NCBI GenBank assembly: GCA_020637895.1
Contig: JACKJP010000002.1
Span: 806,001 to 870,000, forward strand
Direction: 5' to 3'
Origin: Rhodobiaceae bacterium
GTDB taxonomy: Bacteria; Pseudomonadota; Alphaproteobacteria; Rhizobiales; Tepidamorphaceae
DNA: 64,000 nt
Part shown: positions 1 through 8,626 of the stretch, one piece after another
How positions within the stretch are numbered: the stretch's first letter is position 1
How the letters are laid out: each line of letters begins with the position of its first letter
Program-made: the position numbers and the translations under genes
The notes under the pieces: model-generated
Databases searched by the model: none
What the model was told of the DNA's origin: nothing
The model's input: the letters and a program-made list of their open reading frames with translations, nothing else

Positions 1-604
1 CATCGAAAGCCTTTTCATAATCCAGCTTCTCGACCCCGTCATACGTGATGTCCTGAAGCTGCTCGTCGCTGATATAGGGGGCCTCGGGCGGATAGACGTA
101 GACAGTTTTTTCGCCGCGTATCTGCCAGAGCGACTGGCCGGGCAGGTCGGCATGATAGTCGACCTTGGTGCGCGGGCCTGAAATCAACACACCCATCTTG
201 CCGGGGAATGCGTCAAGCCCACCGACATCTTCGCCCAATTCCTTCAGGAAAGTTGCAAACAGGCTGGCGAAGCGCGGGTCCACCTGATCGATCGAGCGGA
301 GGTTCAGCCAAAGCTGATTTTCGCGTATCGCATCGATGATCTCCCGACCGCTCAGTCCGTCGACCCGACCGATCCGCCATCTGCGTTCGCTGCCGAAAGC
401 GCCCATCGAGATGAGGCTGTAGCTTTCGACCGGATACCGGTCGATGATTTCGGCAAGGGCCTCATCGGTAAAGAGGCCGGTCTCCGCAAGACGGTGCTGC
501 AGCCTGATCGGCGCCCTGCCCCAGTCCCGCGATGCCTGCGGCGTCCAGTCGGTCAGCCGTCCGTGCACTGCCGAAAAATCTTTTCCGCTCGAATGGATCG
601 TCAT
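1..604 (-). CDS. Cupin-like (JmjC-fold) protein, C-terminus outside window
   Basis: The first 201 codons of a protein that starts at ATG 604 and runs off the left edge of the window. It is in frame throughout. Around residues 155-180 it has a His-x-Asp metal-ligand pattern (VDYHADLPGQSLWQIRGEKT) followed by VYVYPPEAPY. This is how bacterial JmjC/cupin-like proteins, relatives of Fe(II)/2-oxoglutarate oxygenases, look just after the first metal-binding pair. The second His ligand would lie in the missing part. It sits downstream of the deacetylase on the same strand and so probably belongs to the polysaccharide locus. The substrate cannot be told. A hydroxylase of a sugar or protein, or a non-enzymatic cupin, are both possible. 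The start was chosen because no earlier in-frame start keeps clear of the deacetylase stop. Confidence 0.7.
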   Translation of the reverse strand, partial: MTIHSSGKDFSAVHGRLTDWTPQASRDWGRAPIRLQHRLAETGLFTDEALAEIIDRYPVESYSLISMGAFGSERRWRIGRVDGLSGREIIDAIRENQLWLNLRSIDQVDPRFASLFATFLKELGEDVGGLDAFPGKMGVLISGPRTKVDYHADLPGQSLWQIRGEKTVYVYPPEAPYISDEQLQDITYDGVEKLDYEKAFD

Positions 605-706
605 GTTCGTTCTCCCGTGCGCGGCGTCAAAACCGGCTTCAGGTACCTGATCGATAAAGTTTTATTCTGCCTGAGCAGGGCGGAGAACCGTTGATTGAAA
701 AGTCGG

Positions 707-1522
707 TTAACCCGAAAGGCCCTGCTGTGTGCCTGTCGGCGCCTGACATGGCGCCACGCCAATCCGCCTGAGTGTCTGGGCAATCGTCTCGACGCGTATG
801 CCGCGGCGCCTGACCAGATCGACGATTGTCCTGAAATAGGCCGGCGAACAACCGATATCGCTCGGGCGCTGCCGAACGTCATGGGTGTAGAAAATCAGCC
901 AGCCGCGCGTCTTTTCGGCTTCGTCGATCAGCGCGCCGATAGATTCAGGGTCGCTGGACACGTCATAAAGCTCCTGCGCGCGCAGGTGTGCCAGATCGAT
1001 GACACCGGAATTGATCCCGGATTCGATGCCCCTGAGGCCGGCAAACCTGTTCATCAGGGCAAGCTTGGTGCGCAGAGATACGACGCCATAGGGATAGGCG
1101 AACGAAACCGGCGGCACGGCCGCTCCCATCCGCTCCAGCTGTTCGATATTGCGGGTCACATCGTCGAGCATGTCGGCAATGGGCGTTTGCTGGACATTGA
1201 GGTGATCGTGCGTGTGGGCGCCGATCTCGTGGCCACGCCCGGCAAGATCGACAACAACGTCATCTGTCGCGATCAACTGCCCGTTCTCACGGTCGCCGGC
1301 CAGCCCGCCAGAATAGTAGAATGTGCCGCGCATGCCGGCATCTTCCAGCGCGGGCGCAGCATTCTCAGCTGCCGAAAGCGGAAAGTCGTCAAAGGTGAAG
1401 GCGATGACCGGCTCATCGAGCTGGAGGGAATGCGGCCGGAACGGAATTCGCCGCGCCGCGCGCCGCGAGCCGCCCGAGACAATCTTTTCCACCAATCTTG
1501 AAGCGATATCGATAACGGTCAT
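707..1522 (-). CDS. Polysaccharide deacetylase (NodB homology domain)
   Basis: 271 aa. A carbohydrate esterase family 4 type protein that would remove N- or O-acetyl groups from a sugar polymer or a lipid-linked precursor. The NodB motifs are visible in order: the catalytic Asp pair in AFTFDDFP near residue 45, the zinc histidines in GAHTHDHLN near residue 98, FAYPYG near residue 143, and the late IFYTHDV near residue 213. No signal peptide or membrane segment is obvious, so it may act on the cytoplasmic face or use another export route. ATG 1522 is the first start and gives the usual family length. It lies 83 bases downstream of a glycosyltransferase on the same strand, and both belong to the surface-polysaccharide locus. 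The exact substrate is not known. Confidence 0.9.
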   Translation of the reverse strand: MTVIDIASRLVEKIVSGGSRRAARRIPFRPHSLQLDEPVIAFTFDDFPLSAAENAAPALEDAGMRGTFYYSGGLAGDRENGQLIATDDVVVDLAGRGHEIGAHTHDHLNVQQTPIADMLDDVTRNIEQLERMGAAVPPVSFAYPYGVVSLRTKLALMNRFAGLRGIESGINSGVIDLAHLRAQELYDVSSDPESIGALIDEAEKTRGWLIFYTHDVRQRPSDIGCSPAYFRTIVDLVRRRGIRVETIAQTLRRIGVAPCQAPTGTQQGLSG

Positions 1523-1605
1523 TTCAATTTCGATCGCGTCCCAACTGCGATGGGGCGGAATGTATGCGCGATCCGGCGTGCAATCAAAGGAACCCTTGAA
1601 ACATG

Positions 1606-2766
1606 CTAAACGGGCCTGCCGCCGCGCTTTTCAATGTTGGCGATGAACGCCGCCGCCGCGCTTTCGGCCGTAAAGTCATTGGCCCGCAGGCGCGCTCCGG
1701 CGGTATCGGGCGGCGACTCCAGCGCATTCACGATTGCGCGGGCAAGCTCTCCGACATTGCCGACGGGGACAAGCGCGCCCCAGCGCCCGCCGGCGAGTAT
1801 TTCCCGGGGACCATAGGGCGCGTCGGTGGAAACAACGGGAACGCCGGCTGCCATTGCCTCGACGATCGCGTTGCCGAACCCCTCGTGCCGCGAGGACGAG
1901 ACAAAAAGCGCGGCTCGCGACAAGAGGGCTGCCGGGTCATGCTGATAGCCGAGCAGCGTGACGTGATCGCTCAGCCCACGGGCACGGATCATCGATTCCA
2001 GCGCGGCGCGCCCGGTTCCTTCACCGGCGATCTCCAGACGAACCGGACGCGCATTCCTGACAATGTCGACCGCTTCGATCAATGTTGCGAAATCCTTCTC
2101 CGGTGAAAGGCGCCCGACCGCGGCGATCAGTCCGGGCTCGGGTCTTTTCGGCATCGTCTCCAGTCGCGCGAAATCGTCCCTCGCCATAACCGCATTCGTA
2201 CCAAGACAGACAACCCTGTCAGCCGGAACACGGAAATGGGCCATGAGATCTCGTCGCACGGCCTCCGTCAGCGTGACGACGAGATCTGCTCGCGGATATA
2301 TCCAGGGCGCCATCCTGTAGGCGATGCGGTTCTGGACATAAGGATCGTTGTTACGCGCCTGGAGCGGACTTGCGACCTCTCTCAATACGATCATCGGTCG
2401 CTGGCTGGGCGGTGTCATGAGCATCGCAATAACAGCCAGTGTATTGCCACTCGCCTCGGACGCCACGAATACGTCGGGCCGCTCGCCTGCATAAAAGCGG
2501 CGCAGCGCGGGGATTGCCGCGGCCATGCGAAGCTTTCGTCCGCGACCGAGGTCGATCAGATCGACAGAGGGTGCGATCAGATCTGCCAGCGGCCCCTCAG
2601 CGTCCAGCGTGACGACGGCACAGGCAACGCCGCGCGACGCAATGCCATTGGCAAGCATGATGGCGTCACGTTGTGCGCCGCCTCCACTCAGGCCGCGCAC
2701 GAGGAAGCTGAGCTTGCCGGGCATTTCGACCGATGGGCCGCGCCGACTATCCGTTGCCTCGGTCAA
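1606..2766 (-). CDS. Family 4 glycosyltransferase (first of two)
   Basis: 386 aa, GT-B fold. The N-terminal domain opens with LSFLVRGLSGGGAQRDA, the glycine-rich acceptor-side loop of GT4 enzymes. The C-terminal domain has AAVGRLSPEKDF near residue 215 and the sugar-nucleotide binding motif SSSRHEGFGNAIVEAMAAG near residue 290, the E-x7-E motif. It would add a sugar from a nucleotide donor to a lipid-linked oligosaccharide at the cytoplasmic face of the membrane. Start choice is uncertain: TTG 2766 has a GGGAG element ten bases upstream, whereas ATG 2724 (MPGKLSFLV) has none but fits the family N-terminus better. The gene is divergent from the flippase. Sugar specificity cannot be read from sequence. 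Confidence 0.9.
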   Translation of the reverse strand: MTEATDSRRGPSVEMPGKLSFLVRGLSGGGAQRDAIMLANGIASRGVACAVVTLDAEGPLADLIAPSVDLIDLGRGRKLRMAAAIPALRRFYAGERPDVFVASEASGNTLAVIAMLMTPPSQRPMIVLREVASPLQARNNDPYVQNRIAYRMAPWIYPRADLVVTLTEAVRRDLMAHFRVPADRVVCLGTNAVMARDDFARLETMPKRPEPGLIAAVGRLSPEKDFATLIEAVDIVRNARPVRLEIAGEGTGRAALESMIRARGLSDHVTLLGYQHDPAALLSRAALFVSSSRHEGFGNAIVEAMAAGVPVVSTDAPYGPREILAGGRWGALVPVGNVGELARAIVNALESPPDTAGARLRANDFTAESAAAAFIANIEKRGGRPV

Positions 2767-2880
2767 ATCGCTTTCGCTCCCACGAGATGCTCCATTAACG
2801 ACGCCGAGCAGTCTTGCTGGCGAATAATTGCAATTTCACTTAAATCACCTGCTAATATTTGGCCGCAGAGCGTTTTGAGC
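2767..2880. promoter_or_regulatory. Divergent promoter region between glycosyltransferase and flippase
   Basis: 114 bases between two divergent genes, clearly richer in A+T than the flanking coding DNA (for example the stretch around 2822-2860). It must hold the promoters of the minus-strand glycosyltransferase-deacetylase-cupin group and of the flippase. I cannot fix single -35/-10 boxes with confidence. Confidence 0.5.
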
Positions 2881-4323
2881 GTGAAAAACCTTTTCTCGTC
2901 CATCTATCTGGTTTCCAAAATATCGTCTGCGCTTCTGACGGTGCTTTCGATCGCGATTTTCACGCGCCTGGTCAGCCACGATATCTTCGGTCAGTATCTG
3001 ATCGGCTTTGCCTTTGCGTTCATCACCTACAGCGTTGTAACGCAATGGCTTCTCGGCGCTCATTTCGGCCAGCAGTCACGTCAGCACGCAGCCCCGATCG
3101 CCGGCGGCGCGATCATTCTGACGGGCGTATCGGTCATGGCGGGCATGGCCATGATCTTCATTGCCACTCTGAGCGGCTTCATAGGCGCGGATATCGCGCT
3201 TCCCACCGCCCTGCTGCTGTTTGGACTGTCGGCCTATTTCGTTGCCAATGAGGTTGGCCGCGCGCAATTGCTGGTCATGTCGGTCACGTCCGGTGCGTTC
3301 CTGCGCAGTCTCGGCACGCTTGTCCTCGGTTCCCTCGCGCTGTGGCAGTTCGGAACGGCCGCCTCGCTCCTGATCGCCGTGGCCATTGCCCACACGATCG
3401 CGACATTGCCGATCATAGTCGGTCTGAAGCGGACGATATGGACGAGCGGATTCGTCTGGCCGCAGCGGTCGATCTATAAACAGTTGTGGCGATATGGCTG
3501 GCCGCTCATCATCGCAGGCGGCGCATCCGCGCTCGCTCTATATATCGACCGTTTGTTGCTAGAACGCTATTTCGGGACGGAAGCCGTCGGACCCTACGGT
3601 GCCACGCTCGATTTCATCAAACAGAGTTTCGTGATCGTTGGTGAGACGATCGCCGTTTCCTATGTATCAAGCGCCAAATCCCTGCATGGCGACAACGCAA
3701 GGGAACAGGCAGCGCCAGTCCTTCAGCACGCCTTCGTCACGGCGGCATTCCTCGCCACCTTCGGCATCGTCTTCTATGTCCTGCTCGGCGATGCGCTGTT
3801 CGCGCTCGTACTCGACGCCGACTATCAGGAAGCGGTGCCTCTGGTGCCCATGCTGGCCTTCGCAAACGCCCTGCTGATCCTGCGCGCCTATTACTTCGCG
3901 CAGACCATCTACTTCTCCAATTCGGTCAGGCTCGAACTGGTCTCGATGCTCGTTGCCCTTGTCGTGGGTTCCGGCGCCGGCATCTGGCTCATTCCCGCAT
4001 ACGGTATTACCGGCGCGGCGATGGCTTTTACGGCAGCGCAGTTCGCCGCGCTGATGGTGTTCCTCGGCAGCAGGGAATCGCGGCAGACGATGCCTGTCGA
4101 TCTCGGCAAGTTCGCCAAGGTCGTGGCGGCGGGGGTGGCTACGATCGCCATTGGTGAGGTGGTAACCCACAGCCTTCCCACGGCAACCGCCATGGTGGTG
4201 AACCTTACCCTGATCGCGGCTGTCTCGGGGTGGCTGCTTGTTCGCTGGAACATGTTCGATGCCGCGCATCTGTGGGACGGCTTCGGACGCAGCCTCGGCA
4301 TTGCCGGGCGCGGAGGGCGCTAG
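2881..4323 (+). CDS. Wzx-type oligosaccharide flippase (MATE-like MVF superfamily)
   Basis: 480 aa with 12 or more hydrophobic segments. It starts in the typical way for polysaccharide exporters with a short amphipathic lead followed by ALLTVLSIAIFTRLVSHDIFGQYLIGFAFAF, then repeated pairs of helices. It would flip undecaprenyl-linked repeat units from the cytoplasmic to the periplasmic face of the inner membrane for Wzy-dependent polymerisation. The open frame extends upstream to 2236, but that stretch is antisense to the neighbouring glycosyltransferase. GTG 2881 places the start at the N-terminal lead and gives normal family length. It is the only plus-strand gene in the polysaccharide locus and converges with the next glycosyltransferase, whose stop is 17 bases away. 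Confidence 0.88.
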   Translation: MKNLFSSIYLVSKISSALLTVLSIAIFTRLVSHDIFGQYLIGFAFAFITYSVVTQWLLGAHFGQQSRQHAAPIAGGAIILTGVSVMAGMAMIFIATLSGFIGADIALPTALLLFGLSAYFVANEVGRAQLLVMSVTSGAFLRSLGTLVLGSLALWQFGTAASLLIAVAIAHTIATLPIIVGLKRTIWTSGFVWPQRSIYKQLWRYGWPLIIAGGASALALYIDRLLLERYFGTEAVGPYGATLDFIKQSFVIVGETIAVSYVSSAKSLHGDNAREQAAPVLQHAFVTAAFLATFGIVFYVLLGDALFALVLDADYQEAVPLVPMLAFANALLILRAYYFAQTIYFSNSVRLELVSMLVALVVGSGAGIWLIPAYGITGAAMAFTAAQFAALMVFLGSRESRQTMPVDLGKFAKVVAAGVATIAIGEVVTHSLPTATAMVVNLTLIAAVSGWLLVRWNMFDAAHLWDGFGRSLGIAGRGGR

Positions 4324-4340
4324 AGCAAGGCTGGACTTTT

Positions 4341-5420
4341 TCAGGTCAGCGGGCGCTGGCCGTCCAGCAATTCCAGATATTTCCCGATCATTCGCTCCAC
4401 CGAATGGTGCGCGCGTGCGCTGGCAGCGGAGCGCGACCGCGCGGCTGGCGCGGGATAATCGTCGAGAGTGGTGCGCACGGCCAGAGCAAGTCCACCGGCA
4501 TCGCCAGCCGCATGATAGCGCACCATGCCCGGCGCAGCGCCCGCGTCACCGAGAACCTCCCTGAGCACGGGCAGGTCGGAAGCGACGATCGGCATGCCGG
4601 CGATCAGTGCTTCAGCGCCCGCAAGGCCAAATGTCTCCCAGACCGAGGGGAACAGATAGATGTCGCCGGCGAGCAGAAATTCCCTGAGCTCCGCGTGATC
4701 GACCGAGCCTGGAAGATGAAAACGCTCTGCCGCGCCGTTCCCGGCAGCCAGCGCGAGGAGCCGGGTCCGTTCGGGTCCATCGCCCGCGATCGCGAGATGC
4801 ACTTCGGGCAAATCGCCCAATGCCTCAACGGCGCAATCAAATCCCTTCTGCGAGGTCAGCCGCCCGGTGGCGACCAGCAGCTTCGCCCCGGGAGGGACGC
4901 CGAGCCTTGTGCGCCAGTCCATATGCTGCACGCCCTCAAGCAACGGCGAGACCCCATGCGCGACCAGCCTTATCCGTTGGCGATAGCGGGATGGATAGGC
5001 GCTGAAGGCATCGGTCGTTGCCAGCGAGTTGGAGACAATCGCGGTGTATGCGCCCAGCGCCCCGAGCGCCCGGTCGAAGACGCGCCAATGACCACGGATC
5101 GCTTCGGGAATTGCAGAAAGGTGCGAGACTCGCACCGGCGTTCCAACGAGCGTGCCGAGGATTCCGGTGGCGACGGAAGCTGCGGCATGGTGGGCAAGGA
5201 TGGCATCATAGCGGCCGGTTGCGATGCGGCCGACAACCTTGCCGACATGCAGCATCTTCCGTATCGGACCGCCGGGCGCAAGCAGTGCGAGATTATCGAC
5301 CTCGACACCATGCTCGCGCAGTCCCTTTTCGATCATTCTTGAGAGCACGCGGACACCGCCGACGTCGTCGCGGCTGACAAGTTGCAGAACCCGGTGGTTT
5401 CCTGCCGACGCCACGGTCAT
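4341..5420 (-). CDS. Family 4 glycosyltransferase (second of two)
   Basis: 359 aa GT-B enzyme. It begins RVLQLVSRDDVGGVRVLSRM, the GT4 N-terminal pattern. The C-terminal domain shows LLVATGRLTSQKGFD near residue 183 and the donor-site motif FPSVWETFGLAGAEALIAGMP near residue 262. It likely transfers one sugar of the repeat unit on the cytoplasmic side of the membrane. Its ATG at 5420 overlaps the stop of the upstream ligase gene by four bases (ATGA), so the two are very probably translated in a coupled way. The gene is the last of a minus-strand run that begins with the priming transferase near 11.8 kb. Donor and acceptor sugars are not predictable from sequence. Confidence 0.9.
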   Translation of the reverse strand: MTVASAGNHRVLQLVSRDDVGGVRVLSRMIEKGLREHGVEVDNLALLAPGGPIRKMLHVGKVVGRIATGRYDAILAHHAAASVATGILGTLVGTPVRVSHLSAIPEAIRGHWRVFDRALGALGAYTAIVSNSLATTDAFSAYPSRYRQRIRLVAHGVSPLLEGVQHMDWRTRLGVPPGAKLLVATGRLTSQKGFDCAVEALGDLPEVHLAIAGDGPERTRLLALAAGNGAAERFHLPGSVDHAELREFLLAGDIYLFPSVWETFGLAGAEALIAGMPIVASDLPVLREVLGDAGAAPGMVRYHAAGDAGGLALAVRTTLDDYPAPAARSRSAASARAHHSVERMIGKYLELLDGQRPLT

Positions 5421-6742
5421 CGAACGATACGCTCCGCACGAACCCAGTATTGCAGGCAGGCGATGGCGATCACCATGGTGAACCAGGTCGGGTTGCCGCG
5501 ATTGAAGAGCACCGCTTCAAGGCACGAGATGAGCAGGCCGAACAGCCAGATCTGGGCCAGGAAATCCAGAAAAGCCTTCTCTGCGCTGCTGCCAGTCAGC
5601 GAGCGCAGCGACATGATGTTCCGCCAGGGCATGATCGCGGCCCAGACAAGTACCAGCGCAAGGCCCGGCAAGCCGCCGGCAAGTGCCGTTTCCAGATATC
5701 CATTGTGTGCGTGTGAGGCGAGCGCGGCCGTCGCGTCGGACGATGCGGTGCCATAGACCAGACCGGTATCCCAGAAGGTAAAGTAGCCATATCCGGCGAC
5801 CCTGGCCTTGCCGATCGCGTCCATCGCGAGTTGCCAGATATCGGTTCTGCCGGTGAAGGAAGGATCCGGCATGACCGATGCGAGCGCGTTGTGAATGCCG
5901 GTGAACGCGACGCTGCCCAGCGTCAGTGTCAGGACGACGCCGAGGAACCCGAAGACGGCCAGAAAGGCGATCACTTTCGACCGGATGCGGACCATGGAAA
6001 ATGCGATCATCAGGACCGGAACGATCAGCAGTAGCGCCGATTTGCCCCCTGACATGACCATCAGGAACAGTGACGCGGCAATGATCGCAAGACCCCAGAC
6101 GAGGTTCCTGACGCGGGCGATGAGAATGCCGACGAAAACGAACGGGTTCGTCATCGCAGCCAGTTCGTTCTTGTGCGCAAAGATCCCGCGCCAGTCGCCG
6201 GCAAGCGTCTGCTCGGAGACATCCTTGACGGTGTGAATGGCAAGTTCCGGCGCGAGCAATACTCCCAGAAAACATCCGGCGATCATGGCCGTCACCGCCA
6301 CGCCCAGCGCCGAAATGCAGGCATCGAGATTCCTGACCATGAGCGGTAGCGAGGCGGCGACGAAGATGACGCACATGGCCAGCGCCAGGCGGTTGAGTGC
6401 AAGACCCGCATTCGATGAAGCAAGACTCGTCAGGGCAAACCAGCCGACAACCAGAATGAGAGGAACAGTGACGAACTGCATCAATGTCGTCAGCCGCCCG
6501 CGGGCAAGGACGAGACCGCCGCTCGTCATGACCAGCAAGATGGTGACGGCCTTTCGAAACCCGTTGGAACGTGTCGTATCGTCGATGGCCGCGTAGTCCT
6601 GCAGGCTGGCGAAGGGCTGTACCTCTGTCCAGATCGCCAGAAGCGTCGCGACGAACAATACGAATGCAATGACATCCAGCGCGTCGATGTGATCGAAGGC
6701 GCCCGTGCGAAAGCCAGGCCCTGTATCCGCTGGGCGGCTCAT
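5417..6742 (-). CDS. O-antigen ligase/Wzy-family polymerase, ExoQ-like membrane protein
   Basis: 441 aa polytopic membrane protein with about 11 hydrophobic segments. Between late segments it has a large loop with SFTGRTDIW and HAHNGYLE, the signature of the Wzy_C/O-antigen ligase family. In this family the His-containing periplasmic loop acts in joining undecaprenyl-linked glycan chains. In an exopolysaccharide setting with flippase and Wzz-type protein the likely role is polymerisation of repeat units, as for ExoQ, rather than LPS ligation, but the sequence alone cannot separate these. The frame stays open upstream to 6877. ATG 6742 was chosen because it overlaps the stop of the preceding gene by four bases (ATGA) and removes an unconserved lead of 45 residues. 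Confidence 0.87.
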   Translation of the reverse strand: MSRPADTGPGFRTGAFDHIDALDVIAFVLFVATLLAIWTEVQPFASLQDYAAIDDTTRSNGFRKAVTILLVMTSGGLVLARGRLTTLMQFVTVPLILVVGWFALTSLASSNAGLALNRLALAMCVIFVAASLPLMVRNLDACISALGVAVTAMIAGCFLGVLLAPELAIHTVKDVSEQTLAGDWRGIFAHKNELAAMTNPFVFVGILIARVRNLVWGLAIIAASLFLMVMSGGKSALLLIVPVLMIAFSMVRIRSKVIAFLAVFGFLGVVLTLTLGSVAFTGIHNALASVMPDPSFTGRTDIWQLAMDAIGKARVAGYGYFTFWDTGLVYGTASSDATAALASHAHNGYLETALAGGLPGLALVLVWAAIMPWRNIMSLRSLTGSSAEKAFLDFLAQIWLFGLLISCLEAVLFNRGNPTWFTMVIAIACLQYWVRAERIVR

Positions 6743-7539
6743 TGCTGGCCTGCGTTCAGAATGCGCGCCGTCCGCCCGCGTTTGCTGCGTGTCAGCAAGA
6801 GCATCGCAGCAACCGGATTTGATGTCAGGTAGCGTTTGGCCAGACGGCCGGGATCGCGGGCCATCCGGTAAGCCCATTCAAGACCGGCATCCTGCATCCA
6901 CAAGGGCGCGCGCGGGGCGCTGCCGGACAGAAAATTGAACAGCCCGCCACTCGTCTTGATCAGGCCCACGCCTGTCAGCACATGGGCAAAGCGCATGTAG
7001 AACTGCTGTTCGCGCGGCACGCCAAGCGAGAGCCATAGAATGTCCGGACCGATCTCGTTGATCTGCCGCACGTGCCGGACCCACTCCGCATGATCGTGAA
7101 ATCCGTGCAGGCGTCCGGCGATCTTCAGATGAGGATAGGCCTCACGGACATTGTCGACGGCGCGCCGGTTCTCATCCTCTGTGGCGCCGAGGAAGAACAT
7201 TGTCGCCGGTCGATCCCTGCATGCATCGGCAACGTCGTGAAAGAGGTCGGTTGTCGCGACGCGCTCGGGAAGGGTCAGACCCGTCAGCCGGCGCGCCATG
7301 AGCACAAGCGGCTGGCCGTCGCAACTGATGACATCGGCATAGAGCATCGCCTCACGAAGGCTTTGATCGCGCGCCGTATCCGATATGACCTGACCGTTGA
7401 CGCTGGTGCCGATCCAGGGCCTGTCGCCACGGCGGGTAAGGGCAAGATCAATCAGGAGCGCGGCCGTGCGTTGCCTGTCGAGCCGCGCAACCGGCAGCCC
7501 ACCAAGTTCAAGCGTCTCGATAGTGATCGGATCAGACAT
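6739..7539 (-). CDS. WecG/TagA/CpsF-family glycosyltransferase
   Basis: 266 aa GT26-type enzyme, which adds a sugar (in known members ManNAc, ManNAcA or glucose) to a lipid-linked primer. Family signs seen are SVNGQVISDTAR near residue 45, the substrate Asp region YADVISCDGQP near residue 66, MFFLGATEDENRRAVDNV near residue 110, LSLGVPREQQFYM near residue 165, and GLFNFLSGSAPRAPLWMQDAGLEW near residue 200. The ATG at 7539 overlaps the end of the hydrolase gene by eight bases and is favoured over GTG 7563, because GGAG lies about ten bases before it. It probably adds the second sugar after the priming enzyme encoded at 10.3-11.8 kb. The substrate is an inference from family. Confidence 0.9.
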   Translation of the reverse strand: MSDPITIETLELGGLPVARLDRQRTAALLIDLALTRRGDRPWIGTSVNGQVISDTARDQSLREAMLYADVISCDGQPLVLMARRLTGLTLPERVATTDLFHDVADACRDRPATMFFLGATEDENRRAVDNVREAYPHLKIAGRLHGFHDHAEWVRHVRQINEIGPDILWLSLGVPREQQFYMRFAHVLTGVGLIKTSGGLFNFLSGSAPRAPLWMQDAGLEWAYRMARDPGRLAKRYLTSNPVAAMLLLTRSKRGRTARILNAGQQ

Positions 7540-8611
7540 CGGGCGCGGTTCTCCAGTCGTCACGCAGGGCAGAGCGCCGCAGCAGCGCGCGCACGAACGC
7601 GCCGGCTTCCGACGGCCTGCCGTCCTCGCTCGCCAGCAGGTTCGGCATCGCGCCGACGCTGTAGCACCAGGCGGTATGATTCAGGCCGAGCGCCTCGAGA
7701 GCCTCGCGCGCGAACGGTTCGCCGAATCCCTTGACCGTGCCGTGCAGTTCGCCCCGCGTCTCGGGGCTGAAGCCCCATTCGGTCACAACGACAGGCCGGA
7801 TTTCATGCAGGCCGCCGAGCGTACGCAGGCGGGCCGCCATATCGCCGCGTTCGGCATTCGGATAAGCGTGCCAGACATAGGCGACGCGCGGGTCGTCGAC
7901 GAGATCGTTTCTGACACCGACGAGGTCGTGCGCCCAATAACCGCCCGCGCACAGCACGATATTTTCGGCGTGCGCCCTGATGGCAGTGACGATCCGCACC
8001 CAGGCCGCCTTGAAAACCGGCCAGTGCTCACCGGTCGCCTTCCAGAACCGCGCGTCGATGGAAGGCTCGTTCCAGATCTCGAAAAGGATGGCCGGATCAT
8101 TTCCGTAGATCTTCGCCATCTCCGTCCAGAAGCCGATCGTCTCCTCGATACCGGCGATATTGGCGTCCGTTGGCAGGCCCCAGGCTTCGGGAACAAGCGG
8201 ATCGTAATATCCGGGAAAACCGATCCTGTGCCAGTCGATGATGACGAAAAGACCCGCCGCACGCGCCGCGGCGACGTTGGCCGAGAGCGCTGCCGCGACA
8301 CCTGTCCGATCCCGCCGCCACAGACCCGGCTGGACGCTGATGCGCACGACGTTTGCCCGCCAGTCCGAAGCAAGGTGCCGGTAGTCGGAAAGCGGCCGGT
8401 CGGCGCGGATATAGGTCGGGTCGCCAACGGCCACCCCAGTCAGGCGCAACCGCTGCGCGCCGATCTGAAGATGCCTGCCGACAATCTCGATGCGGGATGC
8501 CGGTTCGCCTGCACGGGCCGTTCGCTGGCCGAGCGTCGCAGCCATTGCCAACGCACCGGTTCCCACGATGAGGCGTCTGCGATCAATCCTGCCTGGCTGA
8601 TCGATGGGCAT
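7532..8611 (-). CDS. Tat-exported family 5 glycoside hydrolase (endoglycanase)
   Basis: 359 aa. The N-terminus has a twin-arginine signal, DRRRLIVGTGALAMAATL, ending near ARAGE at residues 33-36, so it is predicted to be folded before export to the periplasm. The clan-A (beta/alpha)8 barrel has the acid/base Glu182 in IWNEP, the nucleophile Glu278 in VVTEWGF, and a conserved DWH near residue 127. It would cut beta-linked glucan or mannan-type chains. In exopolysaccharide loci such enzymes trim or release polymer and set its length (compare ExsH/ExoK in principle). It lies 15 bases after the Wzz-type gene and overlaps the next gene, so it belongs to the same transcript. Linkage specificity is not known. 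Confidence 0.9.
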   Translation of the reverse strand: MPIDQPGRIDRRRLIVGTGALAMAATLGQRTARAGEPASRIEIVGRHLQIGAQRLRLTGVAVGDPTYIRADRPLSDYRHLASDWRANVVRISVQPGLWRRDRTGVAAALSANVAAARAAGLFVIIDWHRIGFPGYYDPLVPEAWGLPTDANIAGIEETIGFWTEMAKIYGNDPAILFEIWNEPSIDARFWKATGEHWPVFKAAWVRIVTAIRAHAENIVLCAGGYWAHDLVGVRNDLVDDPRVAYVWHAYPNAERGDMAARLRTLGGLHEIRPVVVTEWGFSPETRGELHGTVKGFGEPFAREALEALGLNHTAWCYSVGAMPNLLASEDGRPSEAGAFVRALLRRSALRDDWRTAPDV

Positions 8612-8626
8612 TGCGCGGAGCCCTTC

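Noticed and set aside
2236..2880. In-frame extension upstream of the flippase
   Set aside because: It is antisense to the glycosyltransferase at 1606-2766 and has no hydrophobic helices or family match; the real start is GTG 2881.
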